Of a stretch of DNA of 64,000 nt, positions 9,232 through 17,879 are shown piece after piece; within the stretch, counting starts at the first letter, position 1; each line of letters opens with the position of its first letter. The notes under the pieces were generated by a model. It was not told the origin of the DNA. It did not search any database and saw nothing but the letters and a program-made list of their open reading frames with translations. The position numbers and the translations under genes were made by a program. This DNA is from Microbulbifer sp. MKSA007 (GTDB taxonomy: Bacteria > Pseudomonadota > Gammaproteobacteria > Pseudomonadales > Cellvibrionaceae). The stretch lies in contig CP128433.1 in NCBI GenBank assembly GCA_032615215.1, positions 5,137,823 through 5,201,822 of the forward strand. The letters run 5' to 3'.

Positions 9232-11391
9232 ATGGCCTGGATAAAGCGCACTTTTATCGCACTTTTAATCGTTTTCCTGCTACTCGCTGGCGCCGTCGCC
9301 TGGCTGTTAGCAGGACTCGACATCAACCAATACAAACCCCAGTTAGAAAAACTCGCTGCCAAACAGGGCATCTCCCTGCAACTGGAAGGTGATATCGGCT
9401 GGCAGCTGTGGCCCAAGCTCGGCCTGCAACTTGAAGATGTACAGCTGGCACCATTAAAGCTGCCAAAACAAACTCTGGTGAAAGCAGAAAAAATTGCCAT
9501 TGGCGTGGCCCTCAAGCCACTACTGCAACGCAAAGTAGAGGCTGAGGAGATAGTCCTGGTAGCTCCGCAAATTGAGCTCACCGTCGACAAAGAAGGGCGC
9601 GGCAACTGGGAGCTGATTAGCGAGGCCCTGGAAGCTCAGAGCAAGCAACCTCCCAAACTCTCTATCCCCAAGGAACAGGAAGAGCCATCACAACAACAGG
9701 TCGACCTGAGCCTGCAAAAGCTGCGTATCGAGAAGGGCGTGGTGCTCTACAGCGATGCCCAGACTAACAAAGAGTACAAAGTCCAAGACCTGCAGGTAAG
9801 CGTTATTAACCTGGTACCGGGTGGCGAACCGGGCAAACTCACTGCCGCAGCAGACCTTACCGGCAGCGACCTCAAACACCCGCTGAAGCTAAAAATTGAT
9901 AGTACCCTCGCCCTGGACGAGGGCCTCAATGGGCTGCGCCTGCAACCGCTACAAGTAGACCTCACCTCTGAGAACAGCGCCAAGGCCAGCCTGCATATGC
10001 GCGGCTACCTGCGCAGGGACAGCAACACCCAACCCTGGCGTATACAACTAAACGTTAACGCCAATGCCGACCCTCTGCGCCCCTGGTTTGAACTGACGGG
10101 CACGGAAATCGATACCCGCGATAAAGCGGCACTGCAAAAGCTGAGTATCGAAGCGAGCGTGGAAGGTACCGAGCAAAAACTCGACCTGACACCACTGCAA
10201 TTGAAACTGGACGACGTCACCTTTAGCGGCAACGCCCAGTTGCGCAACGCAGAAATGCCCGGGCTGGACCTGAACCTGCGCGGCGGCGCCTTTAACCTGG
10301 ATAACTACCTGCCCCCTTCGAACGAAGATGAGGCTGGAGCCGCTTCGGCGGAACAAACCGAGGGAGTGGAAGCACAGAGTGCGCAGGCTCCCGCCGCTGA
10401 AAGCAAAAAGCAGGGAGAGCAGGCGGCACAGAGCGATCAAACTGAAACCGCAGAAAAACCAAAGAGAACAGTAGCTGCCAAACCGCCCGCAGCAGAACCC
10501 CTGCCACTGAGCGACCTGCGCGGCTTCAACGCCAATATCAACCTGGCACTGGACCAACTGCAAGCCGCTGACCTGCAAATGGACAGCCCAGAAATCCAAC
10601 TCACTGTGGATAACGGCCTCTACCGACTGCAAAAATTGAGCGCCGATATCTATGGTGGCCAGCTGAACACGAATGGCCAGCTCAACGCTCGCGCCCAGTC
10701 CGCCGAGGCGCAGATGCGCGGCGGTCTCACCAATGTGGATATCGGCAAGGTCCAAGCTGCCCTCTTCCCCAGTGAAGAAGTCCAGCTGGCTGGGGAAGCC
10801 AGCGTTAACTGGAGTGCCAGCACCAAAGGTAAAACATCCACAGCTTTAGAGAAAAACCTGCGCGCCTCCGTTGAGGTTTCCAGCAAGGAAATGTCGATTT
10901 CTCCATTCAATCTGGAGAAAAACATGTGCCAGCTGTTCAGCTACGCGGAAAATACCGAAATGCCCACCCGGGACTGGCCCAACAGCACCGGACTGCAGGA
11001 CCTTCGCGCCACCATCGCGGTGAAAGGCGACCAGGTGGATGTGAGCGAAATTCTCGCCGGTATCGAAAATATCGCCCTGACCGGTGACGGAGAGGTGGAC
11101 CTGAAGAAACAGGACTTCGACTTCAAGCTCGGCCTGGCCCTGGTGGGCGAGAGCACCTCCGCCGACGGCTGTACCGTGCGCAACAAGCGCTGGCGCAACC
11201 GCCCGCTGCCGCTGCGCTGCAAGGGCGACTTCGACGATGTGAACATCAGCACTTGTAAACCCGACAGCCGCCGCCTCGACGACTTGCTGCGGGAAGAACT
11301 GAAGCACAAAGCCGAAAAGAAATATGGCGATAAAGTTGAAGAAAAGGTCGACGAACTGAAAGAAAAATTGAAAAATCTCTTCGGCCGCTAA
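9232..11391 (+). CDS. asmA: AsmA family protein
   Basis: An inner-membrane-anchored AsmA-type protein, a family linked to outer-membrane biogenesis and phospholipid movement. It has one N-terminal membrane helix (FIALLIVFLLLAGAVAWLLAG), the conserved opening GDIGWQLWPKLGLQLEDVQLA, and a long periplasmic body. A low-complexity Gln/Glu/Ala/Lys linker (about residues 355-420) separates it from a C-terminal domain ending in a charged helix (KYGDKVEEKVDELKEKL). Start: an AGGGA lies 11 bases before ATG 9232, while ATG 9223 is only two bases after it. The frame open to 9082 lacks a plausible start. mutY and yggX follow, as in Pseudomonas. Confidence 0.88.
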   Translation: MAWIKRTFIALLIVFLLLAGAVAWLLAGLDINQYKPQLEKLAAKQGISLQLEGDIGWQLWPKLGLQLEDVQLAPLKLPKQTLVKAEKIAIGVALKPLLQRKVEAEEIVLVAPQIELTVDKEGRGNWELISEALEAQSKQPPKLSIPKEQEEPSQQQVDLSLQKLRIEKGVVLYSDAQTNKEYKVQDLQVSVINLVPGGEPGKLTAAADLTGSDLKHPLKLKIDSTLALDEGLNGLRLQPLQVDLTSENSAKASLHMRGYLRRDSNTQPWRIQLNVNANADPLRPWFELTGTEIDTRDKAALQKLSIEASVEGTEQKLDLTPLQLKLDDVTFSGNAQLRNAEMPGLDLNLRGGAFNLDNYLPPSNEDEAGAASAEQTEGVEAQSAQAPAAESKKQGEQAAQSDQTETAEKPKRTVAAKPPAAEPLPLSDLRGFNANINLALDQLQAADLQMDSPEIQLTVDNGLYRLQKLSADIYGGQLNTNGQLNARAQSAEAQMRGGLTNVDIGKVQAALFPSEEVQLAGEASVNWSASTKGKTSTALEKNLRASVEVSSKEMSISPFNLEKNMCQLFSYAENTEMPTRDWPNSTGLQDLRATIAVKGDQVDVSEILAGIENIALTGDGEVDLKKQDFDFKLGLALVGESTSADGCTVRNKRWRNRPLPLRCKGDFDDVNISTCKPDSRRLDDLLREELKHKAEKKYGDKVEEKVDELKEKLKNLFGR

Positions 11392-11403
11392 GGCCCCGCT
11401 AAA

Positions 11404-11428
11404 GTGCACCGGGGCCCGCCCGGTGCAC
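11404..11428 (+). terminator. Perfect hairpin between asmA and mutY
   Basis: Arms GTGCACCGGG and CCCGGTGCAC are perfectly complementary around a five-base loop. There is no T tract, so it may be an attenuating or mRNA-stabilising structure rather than a strong terminator. It covers the GTG at 11423, which argues that mutY starts downstream at 11471. Confidence 0.55.
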
Positions 11429-11470
11429 AACTCCAGCGTTCAACCACAGATTCCAGCCCGCAGTATCCCC

Positions 11471-12556
11471 ATGACCCCAAAGCAGTTCCAAAATGCCGTC
11501 CTGAAATGGTTCGACAAACACGGGCGCAAAGACCTGCCCTGGCAGCAAGACATCAACCCCTATCGGGTTTGGGTGTCCGAAATCATGCTGCAACAGACCC
11601 AGGTCACCACGGTTATTCCCTACTTTGAGCGCTTTATGCAGAGCTTCCCCACCCTAGAAAGTCTCGCCCGCGCTCCCCAGGACAAAGTCCTGGCTCACTG
11701 GAGCGGCCTCGGCTACTACGCCCGCGCCCGCAACCTGCACAAATGCGCCCAGACGGTGCTGGAGGAATATGGCGGGGAGTTTCCCCAGGACGTAGAGGAA
11801 CTGACCGAATTGAGTGGCATAGGCCGCTCCACCGCTGGCGCTATTGCCAGTATCAGTATGGGACTCAGGGCGCCGATCCTCGACGGCAACGTCAAACGGG
11901 TGCTGGCCCGTTTTCACGCAGTGGAGGGCTGGCCCGGACAGACCGCAGTTGCCAATCAACTGTGGCAACTGGCCGAGACCTATACCCCAAACCAACGCGT
12001 TAACAACTACACCCAGGTGATGATGGACCTGGGTGCCACCCTGTGCACCCGCTCGAAACCACGCTGCGAGGAGTGCCCGGTGAAAAAATCCTGTGTGGCT
12101 CACTCCCAGGGCAACCCACAGGATTACCCCGGCAAGAAACCGCGCAAGGAAAAGCCGGTGCGCAGTGCCACCCTGCTCTTGCTTGAACACAAAGGTGAAA
12201 TCTATCTGGAACAGCGTCCGCCCAGCGGTATCTGGGGAGGACTCTGGAGCCCACCTGAAGCCGACAATACCAGCGACTGGCTCAAGGCAAAGCGCTGGCG
12301 TGCCAGTGACGTCCAAACCCTGCCGACCCTGCGACACACCTTCACTCACTTTCACCTGGATATTTCCCCGGTGTGGGTACAACTGAGCAAAGTCCCAGCA
12401 CAGGTGGCGGAGAGCGGCGCTGGCTGGTATAAACTGCGGCGTTTAAACCGCCCTCGTGCGGCCCAGGAACTGGGGCTACCCGCCCCTATCGTCAAGCTGG
12501 CAAAACAACTACTGGCGCTGCAGGCTCCCCTGCTCACGCCGACCACTGCCGACTAA
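11471..12556 (+). CDS. mutY: A/G-specific adenine DNA glycosylase MutY
   Basis: Removes adenine mispaired with 8-oxoguanine in base excision repair. The 361-residue frame from ATG 11471 puts the catalytic Glu37 (SEIMLQQTQV) and Asp138 (LDGNVKRVL) at the same numbers as the E. coli enzyme, which supports this start. A helix-hairpin-helix (LSGIGRSTAGAI) precedes Asp138. The [4Fe-4S] cluster motif C-x6-C-x2-C-x5-C (CTRSKPRCEECPVKKSC) is intact. A C-terminal NUDIX-like domain for 8-oxoG recognition runs from about residue 225 (RPPSGIWGGLWSPPE). yggX follows after 15 bases and is likely co-transcribed. Confidence 0.97.
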   Translation: MTPKQFQNAVLKWFDKHGRKDLPWQQDINPYRVWVSEIMLQQTQVTTVIPYFERFMQSFPTLESLARAPQDKVLAHWSGLGYYARARNLHKCAQTVLEEYGGEFPQDVEELTELSGIGRSTAGAIASISMGLRAPILDGNVKRVLARFHAVEGWPGQTAVANQLWQLAETYTPNQRVNNYTQVMMDLGATLCTRSKPRCEECPVKKSCVAHSQGNPQDYPGKKPRKEKPVRSATLLLLEHKGEIYLEQRPPSGIWGGLWSPPEADNTSDWLKAKRWRASDVQTLPTLRHTFTHFHLDISPVWVQLSKVPAQVAESGAGWYKLRRLNRPRAAQELGLPAPIVKLAKQLLALQAPLLTPTTAD

Positions 12557-12571
12557 AACCAGGAGGAGTCC

Positions 12572-12847
12572 ATGTCCAGAACCGTATTCTGCCGCAAGTA
12601 CCAAGAGGAATTGGAAGGTCTGGATGCACCGCCCTTTCCCGGCCCCAAAGGCATGGATATCTTCGAGAACGTTTCCAAAAAAGCCTGGCTGGAGTGGATG
12701 TCCCACCAGACCATGCTGATTAACGAAAAGCACCTGAACATGATGGAACCCTCAAGCCGCGCCTACTTGAGCGAGCAGATGATGAAGTTCTTGAGCGGCG
12801 AGGAATACGACGCAGCCGACGGTTACGTTCCGCCGGAACAGCAGTAA
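12572..12847 (+). CDS. yggX: Probable Fe(2+)-trafficking protein YggX
   Basis: A 91-residue cytosolic protein of the YggX family, linked to protection of Fe-S clusters from oxidative damage. It begins SRTVFCRKYQEE with the conserved Cys7, and the core TMLINEKHLNMM is unmistakable. It has a strong ribosome-binding site (CAGGAGGAG) just before the ATG. Linkage to mutY, an Fe-S enzyme of oxidative damage repair, is conserved in gammaproteobacteria. Confidence 0.96.
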   Translation: MSRTVFCRKYQEELEGLDAPPFPGPKGMDIFENVSKKAWLEWMSHQTMLINEKHLNMMEPSSRAYLSEQMMKFLSGEEYDAADGYVPPEQQ

Positions 12848-12901
12848 CACAAGGCCCCGAAGCTTCCCCGGCAAAGAAAAAAACTTTTTATAATCAAGGG
12901 G

Positions 12902-12930
12902 TTGACTCTGACCCGGGGAAGGGCTTTAAT
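12902..12930 (+). promoter_or_regulatory. Sigma-70 promoter of tRNA-Phe
   Basis: TTGACT (12902-12907) and TTTAAT (12925-12930) are 17 bases apart and lie about 40 bases before the mature tRNA. The GC-rich run just after the -10 box (ACGCGCCTCGCGACGC) is the type of discriminator found in stringently controlled stable-RNA promoters. Confidence 0.75.
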
Positions 12931-12971
12931 ACGCGCCTCGCGACGCAGGGGAAGCCCAGCAAGATCGCAAA

Positions 12972-13047
12972 GCCCGGATAGCTCAGTCGGTAGAGCAGGG
13001 GATTGAAAATCCCCGTGTCGGTGGTTCGATTCCGCCTCCGGGCACCA
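12972..13047 (+). tRNA. tRNA-Phe (GAA)
   Basis: A 76-base tRNA with acceptor arms GCCCGGA/TCCGGGC, D arm GCTC/GAGC, anticodon stem GGGGA/TCCCC with loop TTGAAAA (anticodon GAA), the T loop TTCGATT and an encoded 3' CCA. It closely resembles E. coli tRNA-Phe. The AT-rich accessory stretch starts directly downstream. Confidence 0.98.
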
Positions 13048-13051
13048 TATT

Positions 13052-13085
13052 AAAAAGCCTCATCCGCAAGGATGGGGCTTTTTTT
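13052..13085 (+). terminator. Terminator of tRNA-Phe
   Basis: AAAAAGCCtCATCC and GGATGgGGCTTTTTTT pair around a GCAA tetraloop and run into seven T residues, four bases after the tRNA CCA. The 3' half of this terminator is repeated at 16545-16562. Confidence 0.9.
13067..13084 (+). repeat. 18-base direct repeat, copy 1 (tRNA-Phe terminator)
   Basis: CAAGGATGGGGCTTTTTT is found here and again at 16545-16562, with ATG following both copies (after one extra T here). The copies flank the most AT-rich part of the window, containing a methyltransferase, an NTF2-like gene and the DUF1810 gene. Confidence 0.6.
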
Positions 13086-13335
13086 ATGCCTTTAAACTGC
13101 CTCCCCATCACCGCCACAGCGGTGCAACTGCCACTAGCAAAGCTCACAGATAAAACTCACGGTAGGGGCCAGCAGAAAAAGTAGGTCAATAATCAGAGCA
13201 ACTTAAAAACACTAAAAGAAAGCGGTTCCCTGAATACAGTTTTGAATAGTACTTCCCCAGCTAGCGCCCTTGCCTTCAAATCACATTAGCGGCAACTTTC
13301 CGGCAATCAATTCCAGACAAATTTATTCTTTGCAT

Positions 13336-14055
13336 TCAAGGATTTTGAGCAACAAAAAACATACCTGGCTTGAGCGGCCCAGGGAGGATCGAGGAGATAA
13401 CATTGAAAACCCTCCTTTTATCATTTTTAATGAGGACGTTTTTTTTTGAATGATCTGAAAACCTATAATCAAAATGGTTTTCATATCTAAACTTTAGTAG
13501 ATTAAAGCCGGCCCCCACCAAATAAGAACTTAACTCTTTTTTGGTATATTCGCGAATATGTCCTGGCCTATTATAATTCTCTCGAATCAACTCATATGGA
13601 TTTCTACCAAATATAACCTGTAGCCTTTTATGTAAAGCTACGGCATTAGGTGTTTGAATTATAATAACCCCTCCCTTATTTAGCCGAGTCTTGAGAAAAC
13701 TCAAAACCTGACTTGGAGAAGTACATAAATGCTCAATAACCTCAGAAAATATTATTATATCATATTTAGGAATGTCTGTTCTCCATAAAGATCTATCCCT
13801 ACAATCATTTAAATTAAAATTAAAATGACGGGAAGTAGAGTTGGCATTTTCTCGCTCAAAACCCAATGTATCCACATTTTGAAATTTACTTTTCAGAGCT
13901 TCAGTAAAGCCAGACCTACCAATATCTAAGATACGAAATCCATCTTTATGATAATGGCTGACTGTATCAAATAGAATTTCAAACCTGGGAAAATGATACT
14001 TAAAATACCCACTATTAGCCCTCTTTTCGAGAAGGCTACTTAATTCTTTAGCCAT
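13336..14055 (-). CDS. Class I SAM-dependent methyltransferase
   Basis: A 239-residue soluble protein with a Rossmann methyltransferase core. Motif I reads FRILDIGRSG (a variant of DxGxG), an acidic loop follows (TLGFERENA), and post-motif IIFSEVIEHLCTSPSQVLSFLKTRL resembles the Methyltransf_23/UbiG-like group, with IIIQTPNAVALHKRL after it. The substrate cannot be told. I chose ATG 14055 because GGATC precedes it by five bases; an ATG at 14091 would add 12 residues but has no ribosome-binding site. The gene is clearly more AT-rich than the core genes and stands alone, which suggests recent acquisition. Confidence 0.75.
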   Translation of the reverse strand: MAKELSSLLEKRANSGYFKYHFPRFEILFDTVSHYHKDGFRILDIGRSGFTEALKSKFQNVDTLGFERENANSTSRHFNFNLNDCRDRSLWRTDIPKYDIIIFSEVIEHLCTSPSQVLSFLKTRLNKGGVIIIQTPNAVALHKRLQVIFGRNPYELIRENYNRPGHIREYTKKELSSYLVGAGFNLLKFRYENHFDYRFSDHSKKNVLIKNDKRRVFNVISSILPGPLKPGMFFVAQNP

Positions 14056-15113
14056 AAAGATCCATTTTAATTTCAATACAACAATTGACATAGTACCAGA
14101 TTACTGACATCAAAAAAGCTAACACTTCTTTATTGGTGAGAGTTTTTATTGATTACAAGTGGTGCTATCGTTTCACTTGACGGCATATCCCTACCACTTT
14201 CTCTACCCCACGATTGAGGCTTTCTTTAATCTATACTATCGAGCTCAATGCTACTCCATCTTCTATATGATCACAGTCAAACAAAAGCACAGTGGAGAAT
14301 AACCTACGTCGATTACAGAAGACCTATCCCAGCATTCAAACCAGAAACTGGTAGATATATTTATTCAGATTTAAACGACGAAAATAATATTATACACTCC
14401 AAAAAAATAGAACTAATATAAAGTAAATTTTATAGGCTAGTCTTCTTCTGCACCTAATCAATAAAACTAATGGACACATTATTTTCAACTTGGATTTACA
14501 ATACACCAATCAATCTTGACTCCAAAAATAATAATCACCTACATCTGACAAGTTAAAATTACACATCTATACTTACACACATTAAATATCAAGCCAATTT
14601 AAAAAAATGACATATCATAAAGCAATTCTTAACATATTTATTTGAACCAAAATAAAAATTTAAAATAAAGTTACTTACCTAAAAATTTGTTTTTAAGAAA
14701 AGTCAGCATCCTCTGGTAAACATTGCCGAATTAGATCCTTAGAATTTCTATTGATCCTCATATCCAAGAGAAGAATGCAGGTGAAAAATTCCAAATTCTA
14801 AGATCCGTAAATTTATGCTTACCCAGGACTACCCCTAAAAGTCAGTATTGCGTTGCAACTCTCAACTGATTGTTGAGGGATGCCGCCCCAACAATTATGT
14901 TATTTTTCTGAGAATATTCGGGTTTTTTGAGGTTATAAATTTTGTATTACTAGCTTTACGCAGTTGATAACAGATCCCCCCTTTTGGTCGATAGGAACTC
15001 CGGTCCTACCAGCTGTAGTCTTCCCTTACTAATTACGCTTATTAACCAAACTCAAGAAAAACAAATAAATAAATATCTACATCAAGACAGTTGAATTTTT
15101 ATGTTTCTTACAA
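14056..15113. other. AT-rich stretch without recognisable genes
   Basis: About 1 kb with stops in all frames and no protein-like frame, much more AT-rich than the flanks. The only structure I noticed is a weak inverted repeat CTCAAC-N5-GTTGAG at 14861-14877. It may be eroded accessory DNA. Confidence 0.6.
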
Positions 15114-15665
15114 TTACTGCCAGCCTGTACTTAAAACAGATGCAATACTCAAAGGAACGTCCTTACTCGACATTTTTTTAATTTTTAATACATCCAATGC
15201 CTGGCCAACTGGAAGCTGTGAACTCCCCCAAAATTGTCTTGACACATCATTAACATCGAAGGTTTTTAATAATCTATATAAAACCCCATCACGTGCCTCA
15301 ACATAATAGTGCATCCAAAAATCAAACTTGTTCCCTGTTGGAGCAAATATCCCAATCACATTTACATCCAATTCACATAAATTGCTATTTTCTGGGTCAG
15401 CTGAATTTGGCTTGAAATTTCCATAATATATTTTATCCAGTTCCCACAACATACATGCTGTCATAACCGCATTAAATGTATTCACCGTTTCAAATCCAAC
15501 ATAAACTCCACACCAAGGGATTGTGAAGGCACCTTCCGGTTCAATAATGAAGGTAACATCATCATGGAATGTGCTTCTCCATCCATCATGATCTTTAGCG
15601 AGCCAAGTCTCGTAGTTCTTCGTCATGACTTGTCGTGCAACTGAGTCGTACTCGGACTTTGTCAT
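15114..15665 (-). CDS. NTF2-like (SnoaL-type) protein
   Basis: A 183-residue soluble protein with the pattern of the NTF2/SnoaL fold: an N-terminal helix (VMTKNYETWLAKDHDGWRSTFHDDVTFIIEPEG), an aromatic-lined pocket (PWCGVYVGFETV) and beta strands (FDFWMHYYVEARDGVLYRLLKTFDVND). Family members are isomerases, cyclases or binding proteins, so function is open. ATG 15665 has an AAGGAG nine bases upstream and is preferred over the longer frame. It is single, AT-rich and sits in the accessory stretch. Confidence 0.6.
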   Translation of the reverse strand: MTKSEYDSVARQVMTKNYETWLAKDHDGWRSTFHDDVTFIIEPEGAFTIPWCGVYVGFETVNTFNAVMTACMLWELDKIYYGNFKPNSADPENSNLCELDVNVIGIFAPTGNKFDFWMHYYVEARDGVLYRLLKTFDVNDVSRQFWGSSQLPVGQALDVLKIKKMSSKDVPLSIASVLSTGWQ

Positions 15666-16099
15666 CTCATATTTCTCCTTTGAGGTAATTTGCAGAAAAT
15701 CCATTCATAAACACAAATAGACTTTCCTCAATTACAAATATTTCTTCATTTTACCTTCACTTTCCTTGGAATAAATTAATAGCTGTTTTGTAAAATTATT
15801 CCATCAAAAAACTAGGTGCAAAAATATAGACTGAGCACTCTCCAGGTAATGCCACCTTAATAAAGGTACGTTATATTTATAATACTGTTATTACTTATTT
15901 TCCTTATAGCACAGAAGTATCCATTGACTTCCGTCGCAATTTTCGTCTGTGTGCTTGCTGATCCTGCCCTTGCTGAGATTATGATGAATATCCATTAATT
16001 GGTGGAAGTTCAGCCGTCAGGCAGTTCATCCTCTCGCATTCATCCTTATTACTGCTAACCTTGGGCCTGCAAAGGAATAAGAATAAAGGGAATCAAAGC
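15666..16099. other. Divergent intergenic region
   Basis: About 430 bases between the divergent NTF2-like and DUF1810 genes. It is AT-rich at the left end, with promoter-like TATAAT-type runs around 15870-15890, and has no gene that I can support. Confidence 0.5.
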
Positions 16100-16537
16100 A
16101 TGGCCCAACCATTTCACCTTGAGCGTTTTGTGACGGCGCAAGAAAGCTCTTATGAAAGTGCCCTGAGTGAGTTACATAGCGGCCATAAGCGCTCCCACTG
16201 GATGTGGTATATATTCCCCCAGATCTCCGGCCTGGGGCACAGCGCGACATCCGAACATTTTGCAATTAAAAACCTGGATGAAGCCCGGGCTTACCTGGAG
16301 CACCCTGTGCTCGGCCCCAGGCTCAAAGAGTGCTGCAAGGAGTTATTGCAACTGAATAATTACTCCGCCTACCAGATATTTGGCTCACCGGATGATGTAA
16401 AACTTAAATCATCCATGACGCTATTTTCTATCGCCGATCCCAAAAATAAGCTATTTGATGAAGTGCTGGAAAAATACTATGAAGGACAGAAGGACCTTCG
16501 TACTTTCGAGATACTGAAAGTTCCTGTCCAACATTAG
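16100..16537 (+). CDS. DUF1810 family protein
   Basis: A 145-residue soluble protein of the DUF1810 (YjfP/calpastatin-annotated) family. Family signatures are visible: HLERFVTAQ, ELHSGHKRSHWMWYIFPQISGLG, YLEHPVLGPRLKECC and SSMTLFSIAD. No biochemical role is known to me. ATG 16100 has AAAGGG nine bases upstream. A shortened second copy of its C-terminal end lies at 17714-17842, and the 18-base repeat copy 2 follows the stop by eight bases. Confidence 0.85.
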   Translation: MAQPFHLERFVTAQESSYESALSELHSGHKRSHWMWYIFPQISGLGHSATSEHFAIKNLDEARAYLEHPVLGPRLKECCKELLQLNNYSAYQIFGSPDDVKLKSSMTLFSIADPKNKLFDEVLEKYYEGQKDLRTFEILKVPVQH

Positions 16538-16917
16538 TTGCCCACAAGGATGGGGCTTTTTTATGATCGAAAGGCTGGATGGTAATCATTATCTGAACCA
16601 CTATATTGGCGTACAAGCTGTAGTATCCATACCCAGAGAATCTAATACCCTACCCGTATTAAATTGCCCTCACCATTAAAAGCTGAACAGATAAGTACCT
16701 CTTTACCCCCAAAGAAACTGTAAATCTTCTGCCCACCTTAGAACTCTCTCCATTCAATTTCTATTTGTTTTTTAACAAGGCTATTCCTACCCCAGCCTTG
16801 GACTCTCAATTTTTAGAAATCACGATTTGATACTAATGCTTACAACCCGGACCTGGTCGCTGTCTATAATGGTAACGGCAAATAAAATCCAAAGTTCAGT
16901 CAAATTAGTGACTTTCT
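16538..16917. other. Intergenic region with repeat copy 2
   Basis: A 380-base AT-rich gap between the DUF1810 and SGNH genes. Its only notable content is the 18-base repeat at 16545-16562, whose GCCCA...TGGGGCTTTTTT can act as a weak terminator for the DUF1810 gene. Confidence 0.5.
16545..16562 (+). repeat. 18-base direct repeat, copy 2
   Basis: Identical over 18 bases to 13067-13084, the 3' half of the tRNA-Phe terminator. Here the original 5' hairpin arm (AAAAAGCCtCATCC) is absent, so this looks like a transplanted or duplicated fragment. Confidence 0.6.
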
Positions 16918-17541
16918 ATGGCACGAAGAGTCCCCAAAAAAATTGTCTTTATTGGCTCCAGTTCTATCTATGGAAAAGGTGATACAGAACTAGGCGGATT
17001 TGTTCAACGATTCCGGTTTCGGTTCGAAACTTTAGATCCCCATAATATAGTTTACGCTCTGGGAATATTCGGAGAGAACGCGAACTCTTTAGCCATAAGA
17101 CTTTCCCGAGAACTGCCTCCAAGAAGTCCACACTTAATCGGGATATATCCTGGTTTCAATGATATTTGCCGTATTGGGGGACCAAAGGCTGAGAACTCTG
17201 TAGCGCTGGACTCTTTCCGTCAAACAGTGCGACAGCTGTTACAAACTTCTAAAACCATCGCGCCGTCCTTCCTAATGACAGGTATTCCGCTCGATGAGCA
17301 ACGAACTACTCCCTTTCGGAATAGTGATAGCTATTTCTATCAGGCTGATGCGGACCTTTATAACCAAGCTATGAGAGAATCTGCCACTGCCGAAATGATC
17401 CCCATACTGGAGTTTGACAATTTATGGCGAGACCAGGAATTTATTACCCTTCTCTCAGAGGATGGCCTCCATGCAAACCCCAAGGGACATCAATTACTGT
17501 ATGAACAGACTTGGAATTTTATCTCTAAAAATTACTTTTAG
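16918..17541 (+). CDS. SGNH/GDSL-type hydrolase family protein
   Basis: A 207-residue protein with the blocks of SGNH esterases: the nucleophile block IVFIGSSSIYGKGD near the N-terminus (Ser14-16), the G-x-N-D block as YPGFNDICR, and the C-terminal Asp-x-x-His block as DGLHANPKGHQLL. There is no signal peptide, so it is probably cytosolic. The substrate is unknown; esterase or lipase activity is inferred from the fold. It is a single gene in the AT-rich accessory stretch, without a clear ribosome-binding site before ATG 16918. Confidence 0.8.
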   Translation: MARRVPKKIVFIGSSSIYGKGDTELGGFVQRFRFRFETLDPHNIVYALGIFGENANSLAIRLSRELPPRSPHLIGIYPGFNDICRIGGPKAENSVALDSFRQTVRQLLQTSKTIAPSFLMTGIPLDEQRTTPFRNSDSYFYQADADLYNQAMRESATAEMIPILEFDNLWRDQEFITLLSEDGLHANPKGHQLLYEQTWNFISKNYF

Positions 17542-17713
17542 TATTTCTACATATTTTTCAATCAGAAAAATTATAAAAATATAAAGACTGGAACGATATT
17601 AAATAATTTATATTTGTTTTTTCATATCATAAAGATCAACCATACTTTACATATGCCAATTTTTTCTATTTCAAGCTTCCTTTAGATACACTAGAAGTAA
17701 TTAAGATTTGAAG

Positions 17714-17842
17714 ATGAAATATTCTATGGCCTTATTTGCATTGGCAGAAGAGGGCAGAACTTTGTTTAATACAATCCTGGAGAAATACTACGAAGGTCAA
17801 AAAGACCCTCGTACTCTGGAAATTCTAGTTATGCCGCAATAG
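17714..17842 (+). pseudogene. Remnant of a second DUF1810 gene (C-terminal 42 residues)
   Basis: Translating from the ATG at 17714 gives 42 residues beginning MKYSMALFALAEEGRTLF, followed by LEKYYEGQKDPRTLEIL, then stop. The last segment matches the intact DUF1810 protein (LEKYYEGQKDLRTFEIL) almost residue for residue. No matching N-terminal part is seen upstream, so this is a truncated paralogue. The two copies differ at many silent sites, so it is not a very recent duplication. Confidence 0.8.
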
Positions 17843-17879
17843 AAACCGGGAACCCTCATTTAAGCCATCACTTTAACAG

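Noticed and set aside
14056..15113. Hidden toxin-antitoxin or RNA gene in the 1-kb AT-rich gap
   Set aside because: Both strands have frequent stops, with no ribosome-binding site plus frame and no stable structure beyond a 6-bp inverted repeat.
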